A DNA stretch of 64,000 nt from Thermoprotei archaeon. Its GTDB lineage: Archaea > Thermoproteota > Thermoprotei > QMSL01 > B3-G16. The notes below the pieces were generated by a model, which did no database searches, was not told the DNA's origin, and worked only from the letters and a program-made list of their open reading frames with translations. Position 1 is the first letter of the stretch. The number at the start of each line of letters is the position of its first letter. Location of the stretch: contig JAGGXX010000027.1 in the NCBI GenBank assembly GCA_021162845.1, positions 1 to 64,000 of the forward strand, read 5' to 3'. Shown here piece after piece: positions 29,634-38,719 of the stretch. The translations under genes were made by a program, and so were the position numbers.

Positions 29634-29700
29634 ATCACTTAAACATAATGTCATGAAAGCGATATAAGGGCACTATATTCACGGTCATGAAAGTATATTA
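29612..29700. promoter_or_regulatory. PadR/ino1 divergent control region with palindrome and tandem repeats
   Basis: TGTCATCATT-A-AATGATGACA (29612-29632) is a perfect 21-bp palindrome at the padR start. Two copies of GTCATGAAAG follow at 29650 and 29684, 34 bases apart; the first adjoins the padR TATA (minus strand TTATATC) and the second the ino1 TATA (GTATATTAA). The shared TGTCAT element suggests one regulator, probably PadR, bound to all sites. Confidence 0.55.
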
Positions 29701-29729
29701 ATGCGTATGAATATAGAGGGTATGCCAAG

Positions 29730-30833
29730 GTGCGTGATATGCCAAAGGTTAGGGTCGCCATCGTAGGCGTGGGCAATTGCGCTTCAGCGCTAGTACAAGG
29801 AGTACATTACTACGCCTCAGTATCCGAGGATGAACAAGTACCTGGGGTAATGCACGTCAAGTTCGGCTCTTATCATATAGGAGACATAGAGTTCGTCGCG
29901 GCCTTTGATGTTAACAGGAGAAAAATAGGTAAGGATTTAGCTGATGCCATATTCATAGAGCCCAATAATACGGTGAAGTTCACGGATGTCCCGAGAACAG
30001 GCGTTATAGTTAAACCTGGTCCCATCTTAGACGGCGTAGCCTCACATATGAGAAAATCCTTCATGCCATATGAAGAACCTATCGAACCCGTTAATATAGT
30101 TGAGGAGTTAAAGGAGGCTAAAGCGGACGTAGTAGTCAACTTCTTACCGGTCGGTAGCGAACGCGCGACGGCCTATTATGCAAATGCCGCCATTAGGGCT
30201 AAAGCGGCTTTCGTGAACTGTATACCCGTGTTCATAGCATCCGATCCCAGCTGGGCTAAGAAGTTCGAGGACGCGGGATTGCCCGTCTTAGGTGATGATG
30301 TCAAAAGCCAAATAGGAGCTACGATCCTTCATAGGGCTATAGTGAGACTATTACACATGAGGGGGGTGATCATAGAGGAGACCTACCAGCTTAACGTAGG
30401 CGGGGATACCGACTTTAGAAATATGCTAGCCGAGGAAAGGTTAGTCAGTAAGAGGATAAGTAAGACCAAGGCCGTCACGAGCCTTCTTCCATATGGAGGA
30501 GAGCTAGAAGAGAAGGGAAGGATAAGGATAGGGCCCAGCGATTACATACCGTTCTTGAGAAACAAGAAAATAGCTTACATATACGTGCGAGGGCGTAAGT
30601 TCGGGGATATCCCCGTGAAGATAGACGTTAAGCTGGAAGTCGTGGATTCGCCTAATAGCGCAGGCGTAGTCATAGATGCCATTAGGGCCGCTAAGATAGC
30701 TTTAGATAGGGGAATGAAGGGGGCTATCATAGCCCCATCGGCGTACTTCTTCAAGCACCCGCCTAGGCAAGCCCCCAGTGATGAGATGGCTAGGGAATGG
30801 GTTGAGATGTTCATAAAGAGCACATATAATTAA
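29730..30833 (+). CDS. ino1: Inositol-3-phosphate synthase (archaeal type)
   Basis: The 367-residue protein is an archaeal inositol-phosphate synthase: NAD-binding VRVAIVGVGNCASALVQGV, the NFLPVGSERAT segment, FVNCIPVFIASDPSW, DDVKSQIGATILHRA with the catalytic lysines, and LNVGGDTDFRNM. It converts glucose-6-phosphate to myo-inositol-phosphate, the precursor for phosphoinositol lipids and, in hyperthermophiles, the thermoprotectant di-myo-inositol phosphate. Start is GTG 29730 or ATG 29739 (MPKVRVAIVG), with a TATA near 29692. It is divergent from padR and followed within 11 bases by an ilvE fragment. Confidence 0.93.
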   Translation: MRDMPKVRVAIVGVGNCASALVQGVHYYASVSEDEQVPGVMHVKFGSYHIGDIEFVAAFDVNRRKIGKDLADAIFIEPNNTVKFTDVPRTGVIVKPGPILDGVASHMRKSFMPYEEPIEPVNIVEELKEAKADVVVNFLPVGSERATAYYANAAIRAKAAFVNCIPVFIASDPSWAKKFEDAGLPVLGDDVKSQIGATILHRAIVRLLHMRGVIIEETYQLNVGGDTDFRNMLAEERLVSKRISKTKAVTSLLPYGGELEEKGRIRIGPSDYIPFLRNKKIAYIYVRGRKFGDIPVKIDVKLEVVDSPNSAGVVIDAIRAAKIALDRGMKGAIIAPSAYFFKHPPRQAPSDEMAREWVEMFIKSTYN

Positions 30834-30844
30834 TATAAGGATAT

Positions 30845-31121
30845 ATGCCGGACGATCCACTGTTGTCGGGCATAACTCGAGAATCGATAATGGAGATAGC
30901 GAGAGAACTGGGTATAGAGGTTAAGGAATGCCGCATAACGCCTTCCATGCTCTACACAGCCGATGAGATATTCCTATGTGGTACAGCCATGAAAATAAAA
31001 ACCTGTGATAAGCGTAGATGGGAGAATTATAGGTAAAGGGAACATAGGCCCGATAACTGAGAAGCTTATAGAGGCGTTCAAAGAATACGTTAAAAGACAT
31101 TTAACTCCTGTTTATGATTGA
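30845..31121 (+). pseudogene. ilvE: C-terminal fragment of branched-chain aminotransferase, frameshifted
   Basis: ATG 30845 opens PLLSGITRESIMEIARELGIEV and LYTADEIFLCGTAMKIK, the last third of a branched-chain-amino-acid aminotransferase (fold IV PLP enzyme). The frame is then lost: dropping one A from the five-A run at 30997-31001 restores KPVISVDGRIIGKGNIGPITEKLIEAFKEYV, the normal end of the family. The first two thirds, including the PLP lysine, are missing because ino1 ends 11 bases upstream. So it is a truncated, frameshifted remnant, not a functional aminotransferase. Confidence 0.8.
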
Positions 31122-31237
31122 TAAGAGCTATAAATTATATATTTTTCTCATAAGGATAAAGTTGAAAGCATCAAGGTTCTCATTAGAAGAAAAATCAAAC
31201 GAAAATTAACATTATCATCTTATATCTTAAATTAATT

Positions 31238-33073
31238 TTAAAGTGTATACTCCATATTTAATGCCCAGGTTAGTGTTCCTACATATCGAAAACGTGGAAT
31301 CCGAACATCGTATATGCCTTTAAGGACGTCTATAACAATTTTAAACAATTTCTCAAGAGATGATATGCTATCTCTCCCTTCCATCTCCGCCACTGAAAGG
31401 AATAGCCTAATGAGTTTTAATAAATGTTCACTTTTAATACTTTTCTCATTTAATAATCTGATGAGAGGACGTACATTAATTGAGGGGAGAAGTATTTCAA
31501 AGCCCGGAACTATGCGTACGGGAGGTATTTTGCAGAGAGTCTTTTTCGCTTCTTCAATGTCCCCCTTTTTCACGTAAATAAGTGCACGCTTGAGCGACTT
31601 TATGTCATGCAATATCTCTAATTGAGGCAGGAAAATAGTGATAAATGGCTTATATAATTCTTCATAATATCCGAGTAAGCATGGTAGGTAAAATGCTTGG
31701 TTAATCACTTTAAAAGCCTTCCTAATATCATGCTCTTTTGCGTTCTTTAGATAATTAATTAGCGTTTTTAATTGAAAATCTAGGACATTAGCTTTCAATT
31801 CCCTTAATTTTCTGCGTATGACCTGCAGGTAATATAGGTAATCAAGGCTTTGGCCCTGATACGCCAATGCATCAAGGAGTCTAGACAGTATATGTGATGC
31901 ATCTTGAAGTAGCTTCAGATCTACTTTCTCGAGGGAGTCCTCATTCGTGTGATAGTACTTCAGATAGCTGGGTATGGTGTGTATGCAAAGTGAAGGTATT
32001 CCATGTAAGCCGAACGAGTAGCAATCCGAGTATGAGGTAAGAGGCTCGTACTCGGCATTTACGTCTTGCGTTAATCTCTCCGCTAGGGCCTGTAATTCAT
32101 AACCTGCAACGCTAATTATGGGCCTTCCAGTGCCTAGTACGTCTACGCTTAGAAAGGCATATATCTTATCTATATCGTCATTCGAGAGCCTTTCCTTGAG
32201 ATAACATCTGGAGCCATATATCCAGTACCAAGGGGAGAAGCCAGGTGCACCTGATTCCTCGGCCGTGAAGCTTATCAATTTAATGGTCCTTAAGGGCGGA
32301 GGTCTCTTCCTCAACGCATTAGCCAATTCGATTAGCATAGCTACACCAATTGTGTTATCGACAACGGCCGTAAACCAGCGATCATGATGAGTTCCAACTA
32401 TGATTTCTTCTTCTCGCTTCCCATTAAAGGTGATCGATACGTTGTAGCCCGTAGATCCCTGACGCACCTCGGTCTCGACTATGAGCCGGGCCCTCAGCTC
32501 TTCATGCTCTAATAACCTCTTGAGAAACAAGCCATCTTCTCGCGTAATGGAAATCACTGGTACTGGGGGTGGAGGGGCTGCTGTGAAGCGATAGTCCTTG
32601 GTTCCGGTTATAACGATGCGCCTTAGAAGGCGGCCGAGATATGCATCATAAACCACGACACCGACAGCCCCTCGCTCTACTGCCTTTAGGTATTGATACT
32701 TGACATCGTCTAGCTCATCTTTAAACCATTCCACAAGTACGAGCTTACCTTCAATATCAAGTCCATCTAGCTCACCCTTAAGGCATGTGCCGCCATAGAC
32801 TAATGGAGCTTCTAGGTCTCCTTGAGGCGAATATGGGATAGCTGCAGCTGGGATATCAATGTGTTGTCTTCCGGGGACATATACCTCTAAGGAGGATCCC
32901 TTATCGATCCATGTGAGAACTTCTACTCTCTGTAAGTCTACATCGAGATCTAGCCTTTCAAATTGATCCCGCAAGTATTCAACTAGCTTAAACTCATTGT
33001 CAGAACCCGCTACTATCTCGCCAAATCGGAGAAGTTCCTTAGTCCGCGCGATAAGGGACTGTAGACTAAACAC
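31238..33073 (-). CDS. M28-family zinc peptidase with PA domain
   Basis: The 611-residue protein is an M28 (aminopeptidase Y/PSMA-like) metalloprotein. A protease-associated domain occupies roughly 60-200 (LVEWFKDE, AVGVVVYDA). The di-zinc site is visible as GTHHDRWFTAVVDNTIG (His, Asp), FTAEESGAPG (Glu-Glu), FLSVDVLG (Asp) and KYYHTNEDS (His). A helical C-terminal region of about 220 residues follows. No signal peptide or membrane segment is evident, so it is probably cytoplasmic, cleaving N-terminal residues from peptides. It is followed after eight bases by the 150-residue unknown gene upstream on the same strand, likely one transcript. Confidence 0.85.
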   Translation of the reverse strand: MFSLQSLIARTKELLRFGEIVAGSDNEFKLVEYLRDQFERLDLDVDLQRVEVLTWIDKGSSLEVYVPGRQHIDIPAAAIPYSPQGDLEAPLVYGGTCLKGELDGLDIEGKLVLVEWFKDELDDVKYQYLKAVERGAVGVVVYDAYLGRLLRRIVITGTKDYRFTAAPPPPVPVISITREDGLFLKRLLEHEELRARLIVETEVRQGSTGYNVSITFNGKREEEIIVGTHHDRWFTAVVDNTIGVAMLIELANALRKRPPPLRTIKLISFTAEESGAPGFSPWYWIYGSRCYLKERLSNDDIDKIYAFLSVDVLGTGRPIISVAGYELQALAERLTQDVNAEYEPLTSYSDCYSFGLHGIPSLCIHTIPSYLKYYHTNEDSLEKVDLKLLQDASHILSRLLDALAYQGQSLDYLYYLQVIRRKLRELKANVLDFQLKTLINYLKNAKEHDIRKAFKVINQAFYLPCLLGYYEELYKPFITIFLPQLEILHDIKSLKRALIYVKKGDIEEAKKTLCKIPPVRIVPGFEILLPSINVRPLIRLLNEKSIKSEHLLKLIRLFLSVAEMEGRDSISSLEKLFKIVIDVLKGIYDVRIPRFRYVGTLTWALNMEYTL

Positions 33074-33081
33074 GAGAGAGT

Positions 33082-33534
33082 CTATCTTGAACTAGCGCTT
33101 TTAACGATTATTAAGGGTTCGCCATGAAGTTGTCTTAAGGCAGCCTTTACATGTCGCTTAGCCCTCATTATATCGCCTTCCTCTAGCTTCTTCATTGCTT
33201 CGATAAGATGACGTTCGATTACCGTGAGATTTAACGCCACAGGGAAGATCTCAGGCTTGCATCCTAAACTCCTAAGCATGTCCGCTATGACAGGCATAGT
33301 GCGTTCATCGCATAGTAAACAGCTCCAGGTCCGCCTTTCAAACACTAAGCCCAATTCCTTACTCGTCTCCGATAAGGCCTGCATATGCCTGGAGAGCTTC
33401 ATTCTAATAGCCGGTGTACTACCCTCGAAGTCATAGGATACTACATAGAGCATTCGGGGCCTATCCTTATCCATCTCCTTTAGCAGCCTTCCCCTATAGA
33501 TGCTCCTTAAGCTTCGTCGCCCCATTCCAAGCAC
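33082..33534 (-). CDS. Hypothetical protein, ferredoxin-like alpha/beta
   Basis: I do not recognise this 150-residue protein. It is basic at the N-terminus, then MLYVVSYDFEGST, a strand-helix pattern, WSCLLCDERTMPVIADML with a CxxC-like pair, and a helical tail rich in Arg and Lys (IMRAKRHVKAALRQL). The strand-helix-strand start with VVSYDF weakly resembles Cas2/VapD ferredoxin-like folds, but no cas gene or CRISPR is near. It is eight bases from the M28 peptidase gene in the same direction. A TATA-like TTTAAATAAATC lies about 25-30 bases upstream on the minus strand. Confidence 0.55.
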   Translation of the reverse strand: MLGMGRRSLRSIYRGRLLKEMDKDRPRMLYVVSYDFEGSTPAIRMKLSRHMQALSETSKELGLVFERRTWSCLLCDERTMPVIADMLRSLGCKPEIFPVALNLTVIERHLIEAMKKLEEGDIMRAKRHVKAALRQLHGEPLIIVKSASSR

Positions 33535-33765
33535 CTTAAATTCGATAGAGAAATTTGATTTATTTAAACATTACCTTTCTTAGCCAGATGATGAAGTTCC
33601 TCGACCTACATGTTTAGAGGACATAGGAGCATGCATGACGTTACATGTGAAACGACAAATTACATTATAAAGCCCTTAAGAACCTGCCAAAGATGATATT
33701 AAGGTAACCTAGAAAAAGCCCAGAAAGGATTATGAAATCTTTTCTTCAAGGAGGAGCCTTACGGC

Positions 33766-34080
33766 TTATTCCTCCTTGACCTCCACTATCTTGCCATATC
33801 GCCCAACATTAAGCCTAGGCGATCCCCTAAATGTGCTCACGAAGCCGTTCAGTAACCTGTAATTACCGTTCACCTTGACCTTGCCTATATCGTCATCCCA
33901 TAGCGTCAGCACTATCGTTCCTGTGTCGTCACCCACAAGTAGCTCAGCAACTCTATGCCTGGAGAAGTCACGACGTGAGTAAACCTCGCGCTCTGACATC
34001 TTCTTTAGGACTTTGAACTGAACGTTCACTCTCCTGGAACCGGGCCTTAGGCTATCTATATTCACATATCGCTCTCCCAT
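33766..34080 (-). CDS. ssb: Single OB-fold ssDNA-binding protein (crenarchaeal SSB-like)
   Basis: The 104-residue protein is a lone OB fold: VNVQFKVLKKMSEREV, RHRVAELLVGDDTGTIVLTLWDDDIG, NYRLLNGFVSTFRGSPRLNVGRYGKI. The aromatic residues W, F and Y in the strands are positioned as in Saccharolobus SSB/RPA-like proteins that bind single-stranded DNA. The acidic flexible tail of the Saccharolobus protein is short here (VEVKEE). It is divergent from the DegT gene. A 231-base gap upstream of it holds no gene. Confidence 0.75.
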   Translation of the reverse strand: MGERYVNIDSLRPGSRRVNVQFKVLKKMSEREVYSRRDFSRHRVAELLVGDDTGTIVLTLWDDDIGKVKVNGNYRLLNGFVSTFRGSPRLNVGRYGKIVEVKEE

Positions 34081-34221
34081 ACATACACCATTTACTACTT
34101 ACTTCCACAGCCCTCTATGGCTGTAGCAGGGGCTACTTTGGCGTGGAAGCTAATTAAAGTTTTCGTTCCCAATTTAAAGCTAATAAATGGGTCATTGAAG
34201 AGACCTACACGGTAATGCTTT

Positions 34222-35421
34222 ATGGATGAGCTAGCACTTCGAGGAGGCAAACCCGTTAGGGATAAACCCTTACCCCCCATGTATCCGGGAGCGATGTTTA
34301 TAGACGAAGATGAGGAGGAATCCGTACTAGAGGTACTGAGGAGTAAATCGCTCTTCAGATACTATGGACCTAATCTCTTGGGCAAGGTCGATGAGTTCGA
34401 GAGAAGATTTGCGGAATACATGAACGTTAGGTATTCCCTAGGGGTAACCTCCGGCACAGCCGCCCTTTACGTAGCTTTAAGAGCGATAGGAGTGGGTCCT
34501 GGTGACGAGGTCATAGTACCAGCCTATACCTGGATATCCACACCCGCCGTAGTAGCGGCGGTGGGGGCTACGCCGGTAGTAGCTGGAATAGACGACTCCC
34601 TGTTATTAGACCCTGAAGATCTAGAGGAGAAGATAACTGATAAGACGAAGGCCGTGATCCCCGTTCACATGAGGGGAAGTCCCTGTGATATGGAAAACAT
34701 AATGAGGATCGCCGAGGAATACGGACTTAAGGTAGTAGAAGATACGGCTCAGGCCTGTGGGGGCACGTACAAGGAGAGGAAACTCGGATCTATAGGCGAT
34801 ATCGGGGCTTTCAGCTTTCAACTGAATAAAATAATAACCTCTGGTGAGGGCGGTGCCATTATAACTAATGACGAGGAGATCTATAAAAGGGCTGTAGCAG
34901 CCCACGATGTAGCGGCCTACTATAGGAGGCCGGGCTATATACCTCCATTATTGGGACTGAACTTTAGGATGAATGAAATTACAGCCGCGATCTTACTTGA
35001 GCAATTGAAGAAGATAGACCGTATAATAAGTATCATGAGGAAACGTAAAAGGGAGATAATAGCGGGGATAGCGGATCTAGGTTTAGAGTTGAAGAAAGAA
35101 AATGACCCAGAGGGAGATGCAGGAGTCTGCGTGATATTCTACTTACCTAACGCTGAAAAAGCACGTCTAGTTGCTAAGGCCTTAAATGCGGAGAACATAA
35201 ACGCTCATGTGCTTTATAGGCCGGACGCCATCGACGGACACATATGTAGATACTGGCTACCCTTGCTAGACAAGAAGCTGAAATACGATAGGAAGACCTT
35301 TGAAAGGGCATTAGATCTACTGGGAAGAGCGGTACACATTGACGTGAGCCCTCTTCTTACGGAAGAAGACGTCGAGACCATAATTAAAGGGATAAGGAAG
35401 GTGACTAAGGCATTACTATAG
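34222..35421 (+). CDS. DegT/DnrJ/EryC1/StrS-family PLP aminotransferase
   Basis: The 399-residue protein has the sugar-aminotransferase pattern: RYSLGVTSGTAALYVALRAIGVGPGDEVIVPAYTW, VEDTAQACGGTYKERKLGSIGDIGAFSFQLNKIITSGEGGAI, with the PLP Lys in LNKIITSGEGG (about 211), and LGLNFRMNEITAAI. The family transfers amino groups to keto-sugars or keto-inositols (StsC/BtrR types). The window's inositol synthase, sugar isomerases and dehydrogenases suggest an aminocyclitol or amino-sugar product, which is inference. The stop is two bases from the stop of the convergent MDR gene. Confidence 0.85.
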   Translation: MDELALRGGKPVRDKPLPPMYPGAMFIDEDEEESVLEVLRSKSLFRYYGPNLLGKVDEFERRFAEYMNVRYSLGVTSGTAALYVALRAIGVGPGDEVIVPAYTWISTPAVVAAVGATPVVAGIDDSLLLDPEDLEEKITDKTKAVIPVHMRGSPCDMENIMRIAEEYGLKVVEDTAQACGGTYKERKLGSIGDIGAFSFQLNKIITSGEGGAIITNDEEIYKRAVAAHDVAAYYRRPGYIPPLLGLNFRMNEITAAILLEQLKKIDRIISIMRKRKREIIAGIADLGLELKKENDPEGDAGVCVIFYLPNAEKARLVAKALNAENINAHVLYRPDAIDGHICRYWLPLLDKKLKYDRKTFERALDLLGRAVHIDVSPLLTEEDVETIIKGIRKVTKALL

Positions 35422-35423
35422 AC

Positions 35424-36452
35424 TTAGGCATCCTCCCATTTAAGTATGATACCTAACACTTCATTTTTTGCCTTAATCAGCTTCTCGTAGGCCTCAGGCG
35501 CCCTTCTATAGCTCATCCTAAGGCTTATGAGCTCATTTACGTTTATCCTCCTTGAGGCTATGAGCCTTAACGCGAGAAGGCAATCGTCATGTTTCGTCCA
35601 GAACAGCTTATGAGATTCATGTGTAGGCCTCGCTGAATTATGCGCTCCTATGATAAATAGTCCTTTACGATGTACCTCTGAGTAAAAGTTAATGGTGTTT
35701 GATCCCCTAGTGCTTCCAAGTAGGATCACCCTACCACATGTACCAGCTAGCTTGAAGGCTATGGGAATGCACTCTGGATTGCCCGTAGCTTCAATGACTA
35801 CATCGACTCCCTTGCCCTCAGTTAGCTTCATGACCTCTGAAATTAAATCGTCTCTTCGGGGATTGATCACATAATCCGCTCCTAGCCTTTTAGCTACATC
35901 AAGCCTATAGTCGTAGAGGTCAACTCCTATCAGAGGAATAGCGCCATTAAGCCTTGATAGTTGTAAGGCCAGCTGGCCTACAAGTCCTAAACCAAGTACG
36001 AGGACGGATTCCCCGATCCCTAATAAAGCTCTTCTGACGCCTTGAAGTGCTATGGAGATCAGATTAAAGAAGGAGGCCTCATCAAATGATATCCCCTTGG
36101 GAATTTTATACGCCAAGGTATCCTTCATTACGACTACACTCGCGTGCTGTGCAGACGAGACGACCCTATCCCCCTTTTTAAGGCCTTTTACCCCCTCTCC
36201 AACGTCGATTACAATACCGGCATTAGAATAACCTGGATATTGGGGGAAGTGCTTAGGGGTATTAGGCAAAGCTTGGAGGAATGCGGTCTCCGTGCCAGGG
36301 CTTATGAGGGAACTTATGGTCCTTATCAGGACTTCTCCGGGGCCCGGAGGGGATATTTCGAACTCCTCGATTTCAACCATATTAGGCTTCCTAAAGACTA
36401 CCCTCTTACCTACATGAGCCAAGGCATTCACCGGTGGCGTTTTCTCCCACAT
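35424..36452 (-). CDS. MDR dehydrogenase without zinc ligands
   Basis: The 342-residue medium-chain dehydrogenase keeps the Rossmann motif (VLVLGLGLVGQLALQL, then GVDLYDYRLDVAKRLGADYV) but lacks the catalytic zinc pattern. The Cys/His segments read SLISPGTETAFLQ and PGYSNAGIVIDVG, and the four-Cys structural lobe is absent. This is the BchC-like/zinc-less group often encoded with DegT aminotransferases and Gfo/Idh/MocA dehydrogenases. It is likely an NAD(P)-dependent oxidoreductase for sugars or cyclitols. It is convergent with the DegT gene and divergent from the radical SAM gene with a 52-base gap. Confidence 0.78.
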   Translation of the reverse strand: MWEKTPPVNALAHVGKRVVFRKPNMVEIEEFEISPPGPGEVLIRTISSLISPGTETAFLQALPNTPKHFPQYPGYSNAGIVIDVGEGVKGLKKGDRVVSSAQHASVVVMKDTLAYKIPKGISFDEASFFNLISIALQGVRRALLGIGESVLVLGLGLVGQLALQLSRLNGAIPLIGVDLYDYRLDVAKRLGADYVINPRRDDLISEVMKLTEGKGVDVVIEATGNPECIPIAFKLAGTCGRVILLGSTRGSNTINFYSEVHRKGLFIIGAHNSARPTHESHKLFWTKHDDCLLALRLIASRRINVNELISLRMSYRRAPEAYEKLIKAKNEVLGIILKWEDA

Positions 36453-36504
36453 TTCTATCCCTTGGCATCATCTTATATAAGGGGCTAGCTTAGATGAAAA
36501 CACA

Positions 36505-37263
36505 ATGATTGATCCTCTAAGCCTTACTGAACATGTGAAGAAGATGGTAGTTAAGGTTGATGACGTCGAGAAGCGGGCTTACTTCAGGTTCCGTGGAGGA
36601 CGTTGGTATGGGGGTATAGCCACGGCCGATTGTATAGGGTGTAACTTGAGGTGCGTCTTCTGCTGGAGTTGGTACTTTAGGGATAACGCTAAGAAAGGTA
36701 GGTTCTACTCACCCGTTCAGGTTTACCACAAGCTGGTCAACATCGTCAAGAGAAGGAATTATTCCCAAGTTAGGATTAGCGGAGGAGAGCCTACCATAAG
36801 TAGAAAACATCTCTTAGAGGTGATAGACCTTTTTGATAGGGACGGAATCCTCTTCATACTAGAGACCAATGGCATACTAATAGGATATGATAAAAGCTAT
36901 GCTAAGGAGTTAAGTCGATTTGACAACCTTCACGTAAGGGTTTCGATAAAGGGAACGACCGCCGAGGAGTTCAATAAGCTTACTAACGCTAGCCCTGAGG
37001 CCTTTTCCATGCAGTTAAAAGCCCTTGAGAATTTGCTCGATGAAGGCGTCTCAGTACATCCCTCCATAATGCTCAGCTTCAGTGATGAAAGAGGTGTGAG
37101 GAATATAATTGAGCGACTAAGGGATATAGACGAGGGGTTAATTAAGGAGATCGAGGAGGAGTATGTATTCCTATATCCTCATGTGGCTAGGCGGCTACGG
37201 GAAGCGGGCATCTGGCCCAAGAGGGCTTATTATCCGGATAGGATACCAAGGGAGCTGATATGA
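36505..37263 (+). CDS. Radical SAM protein
   Basis: The 252-residue protein has the cluster loop CIGCNLRCVFCWSW (C-x3-C-x2-C), QVRISGGEPTIS (GGE), ILETNGILIG and HVRVSIKGTTAEEF, a complete core barrel. No extra C-terminal Fe-S domain (SPASM) is present. It resembles small archaeal activase/MoaA-like proteins with an unknown substrate. The next gene starts one base after its TGA, so both are likely translated together. Its operon runs into a methyltransferase and a further unknown protein. Confidence 0.75.
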   Translation: MIDPLSLTEHVKKMVVKVDDVEKRAYFRFRGGRWYGGIATADCIGCNLRCVFCWSWYFRDNAKKGRFYSPVQVYHKLVNIVKRRNYSQVRISGGEPTISRKHLLEVIDLFDRDGILFILETNGILIGYDKSYAKELSRFDNLHVRVSIKGTTAEEFNKLTNASPEAFSMQLKALENLLDEGVSVHPSIMLSFSDERGVRNIIERLRDIDEGLIKEIEEEYVFLYPHVARRLREAGIWPKRAYYPDRIPRELI

Positions 37264-37264
37264 G

Positions 37265-38056
37265 ATGTCGCCGAGCACTAGCATCAAGGAGGAAATAGCT
37301 TCAAAGCTTGGATTACCTTATGAGATCAGCGCTAGAGTAGGAACCGAGATAGTGAACATAGCTATCCCCTCAGGGAGAAGGGGGTTAGTAGTTATCGAGA
37401 TCATCTCCCCAGAGTTAAGAGGGGGATGGGGAAGGGGAATCCTTGGCACGGACGAAGAGGTCGCAGAGAAGATAATAGAGATGGATGAAAAATTCGAGAG
37501 GATAAAGAGGCTTAAGGGACCTATAGCTTGCGTAGGCGTAATGAAGGAACTTGACGAGTGTTTAGTGGACTTTCTTGAGGAGGTAGCGTATGCCGATGAG
37601 ATCCTATTTTACGGTGTTGATGATATATCGGGTAAGGTACGCGAGATAGCTACTGATCCCTGGTATCCAACATTCGTCATAACCCGAGTAAGGGGTATTG
37701 AGATACTAGGTATCGCTCCTCTAGGGACATACTTGAAGGATAGTAAGTTGCGTAGAGAGCCAAGGGCAAGGGGCCTCATAGGGATTGATCCTATGACGGA
37801 AAATACCATAGTGATCAATATAGAGGCCATTATAAACATGATAGTAAGAGCTACGAAGATCGAATTACGTGAGGTTAAGAGGAGAGAGCTTATCGAGCTA
37901 TTGAGAGATCCACACGTAAGGCAGGACGTTAGGAAGTGGAGTGTTGAAAGACCCGAGGAGGTTAAAAGGCTATTAAGTGAAGTAAGGCAATGTAAAGTTA
38001 GATCTGATATCCTTACTGCCTTAAGGGGGGCGCTGGGATTAAACGCCGACGTATAG
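37265..38056 (+). CDS. Hypothetical protein coupled to radical SAM gene
   Basis: I do not recognise this 263-residue soluble protein. It is alpha/beta in the first 150 residues (RRGLVVIEIIS, GPIACVGVMKELDECLVDF, FVITRVRGIEILG) with charged helices towards the C-terminus (REVKRRELIELLRDPHVRQDVRKW). There are few Cys and no membrane segment. Its ATG follows the radical SAM TGA by one base (TGAGATG), the strongest hint to its role: a partner or substrate carrier for that enzyme. It ends with TAG, and a methyltransferase gene follows about 70 bases on. Confidence 0.6.
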   Translation: MSPSTSIKEEIASKLGLPYEISARVGTEIVNIAIPSGRRGLVVIEIISPELRGGWGRGILGTDEEVAEKIIEMDEKFERIKRLKGPIACVGVMKELDECLVDFLEEVAYADEILFYGVDDISGKVREIATDPWYPTFVITRVRGIEILGIAPLGTYLKDSKLRREPRARGLIGIDPMTENTIVINIEAIINMIVRATKIELREVKRRELIELLRDPHVRQDVRKWSVERPEEVKRLLSEVRQCKVRSDILTALRGALGLNADV

Positions 38057-38127
38057 ATAAGCTCATTAGACAACGACTCGCTTCATTATATCTCAGGTTC
38101 ATTCATCAGCTTTTCGCGGATAGAGTA

Positions 38128-38715
38128 GTGGAGATGCAGGGCATTAAGCTGATCCTACTGCACGACGTGTTCTGCCCCATATATACCGTGAGTAGCGGTT
38201 TAACGGCCCGTGTTGTGAGGGCTGAGGCGAAGCGAGGCGAACGAGTATTAGACCTAGGGACCGGAAGCGGCTTACAGGCAATAATAGCCGCTCTCAACGG
38301 CGCGAGGGTCATAGCTACGGACATAAATCCTCAGGCACTAAGGTGTGCGAGGATTAACGCCTTAATCAACGGTGTAGGGGATCGGGTAACATTCAAGCTA
38401 GGTGACCTCTTCGACCCCGTAGAGGGGAAAAGTTTCAACCTAATAGTGTTCACACCACCTTATCTCTGGGGATTGCCAAGAAATATAAGGGAAAGGGGAT
38501 GGTTTTACGGTGAAGGAGGACTCTTACTGAAATTCCTCTCAGAGGCTAAGGAGTACTTGAGGCCGGGGGGAAGGATATTGTTGACGTACTCTACCATAGC
38601 TGATGAATCGCTGCTTAAGCATGGCCTTAGACTTTATGGCTGGCACTCAACGATCATGGCCTCTCGTAACACACCCCTTGAGCGCATTTATGTGCTTAAA
38701 CTTATTCGGAGGTGA
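38128..38715 (+). CDS. Class I SAM-dependent methyltransferase (PrmC/HemK-like, TPPY)
   Basis: The 195-residue protein has motif I VLDLGTGSGLQAIIAALNG, motif II ATDINPQAL and LIVFTPPYLWG, a TPPY variant of the (N/D)PPY motif of N-methyltransferases. Archaeal HemK2/PrmC relatives methylate a glutamine in the release factor GGQ loop; the variant tetrapeptide makes other substrates possible. The track start is GTG 38128. The frame is open upstream to 38008 without ATG, GTG or TTG, so GTG is the first possible start. The following gene begins four bases after its stop with an excellent ribosome-binding site. Confidence 0.75.
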   Translation: MEMQGIKLILLHDVFCPIYTVSSGLTARVVRAEAKRGERVLDLGTGSGLQAIIAALNGARVIATDINPQALRCARINALINGVGDRVTFKLGDLFDPVEGKSFNLIVFTPPYLWGLPRNIRERGWFYGEGGLLLKFLSEAKEYLRPGGRILLTYSTIADESLLKHGLRLYGWHSTIMASRNTPLERIYVLKLIRR

Positions 38716-38719
38716 CCTC

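Noticed and set aside
33082-33534. Cas2 or VapD-like nuclease
   Set aside because: The VVSYDF start is suggestive but no CRISPR repeat, Cas1 or antitoxin is near and the rest of the sequence does not match.
38603-38719. N-terminal extension of the unknown protein in the ORF track
   Set aside because: It lies inside the methyltransferase gene in another frame, and a strong Shine-Dalgarno precedes the ATG at 38720.
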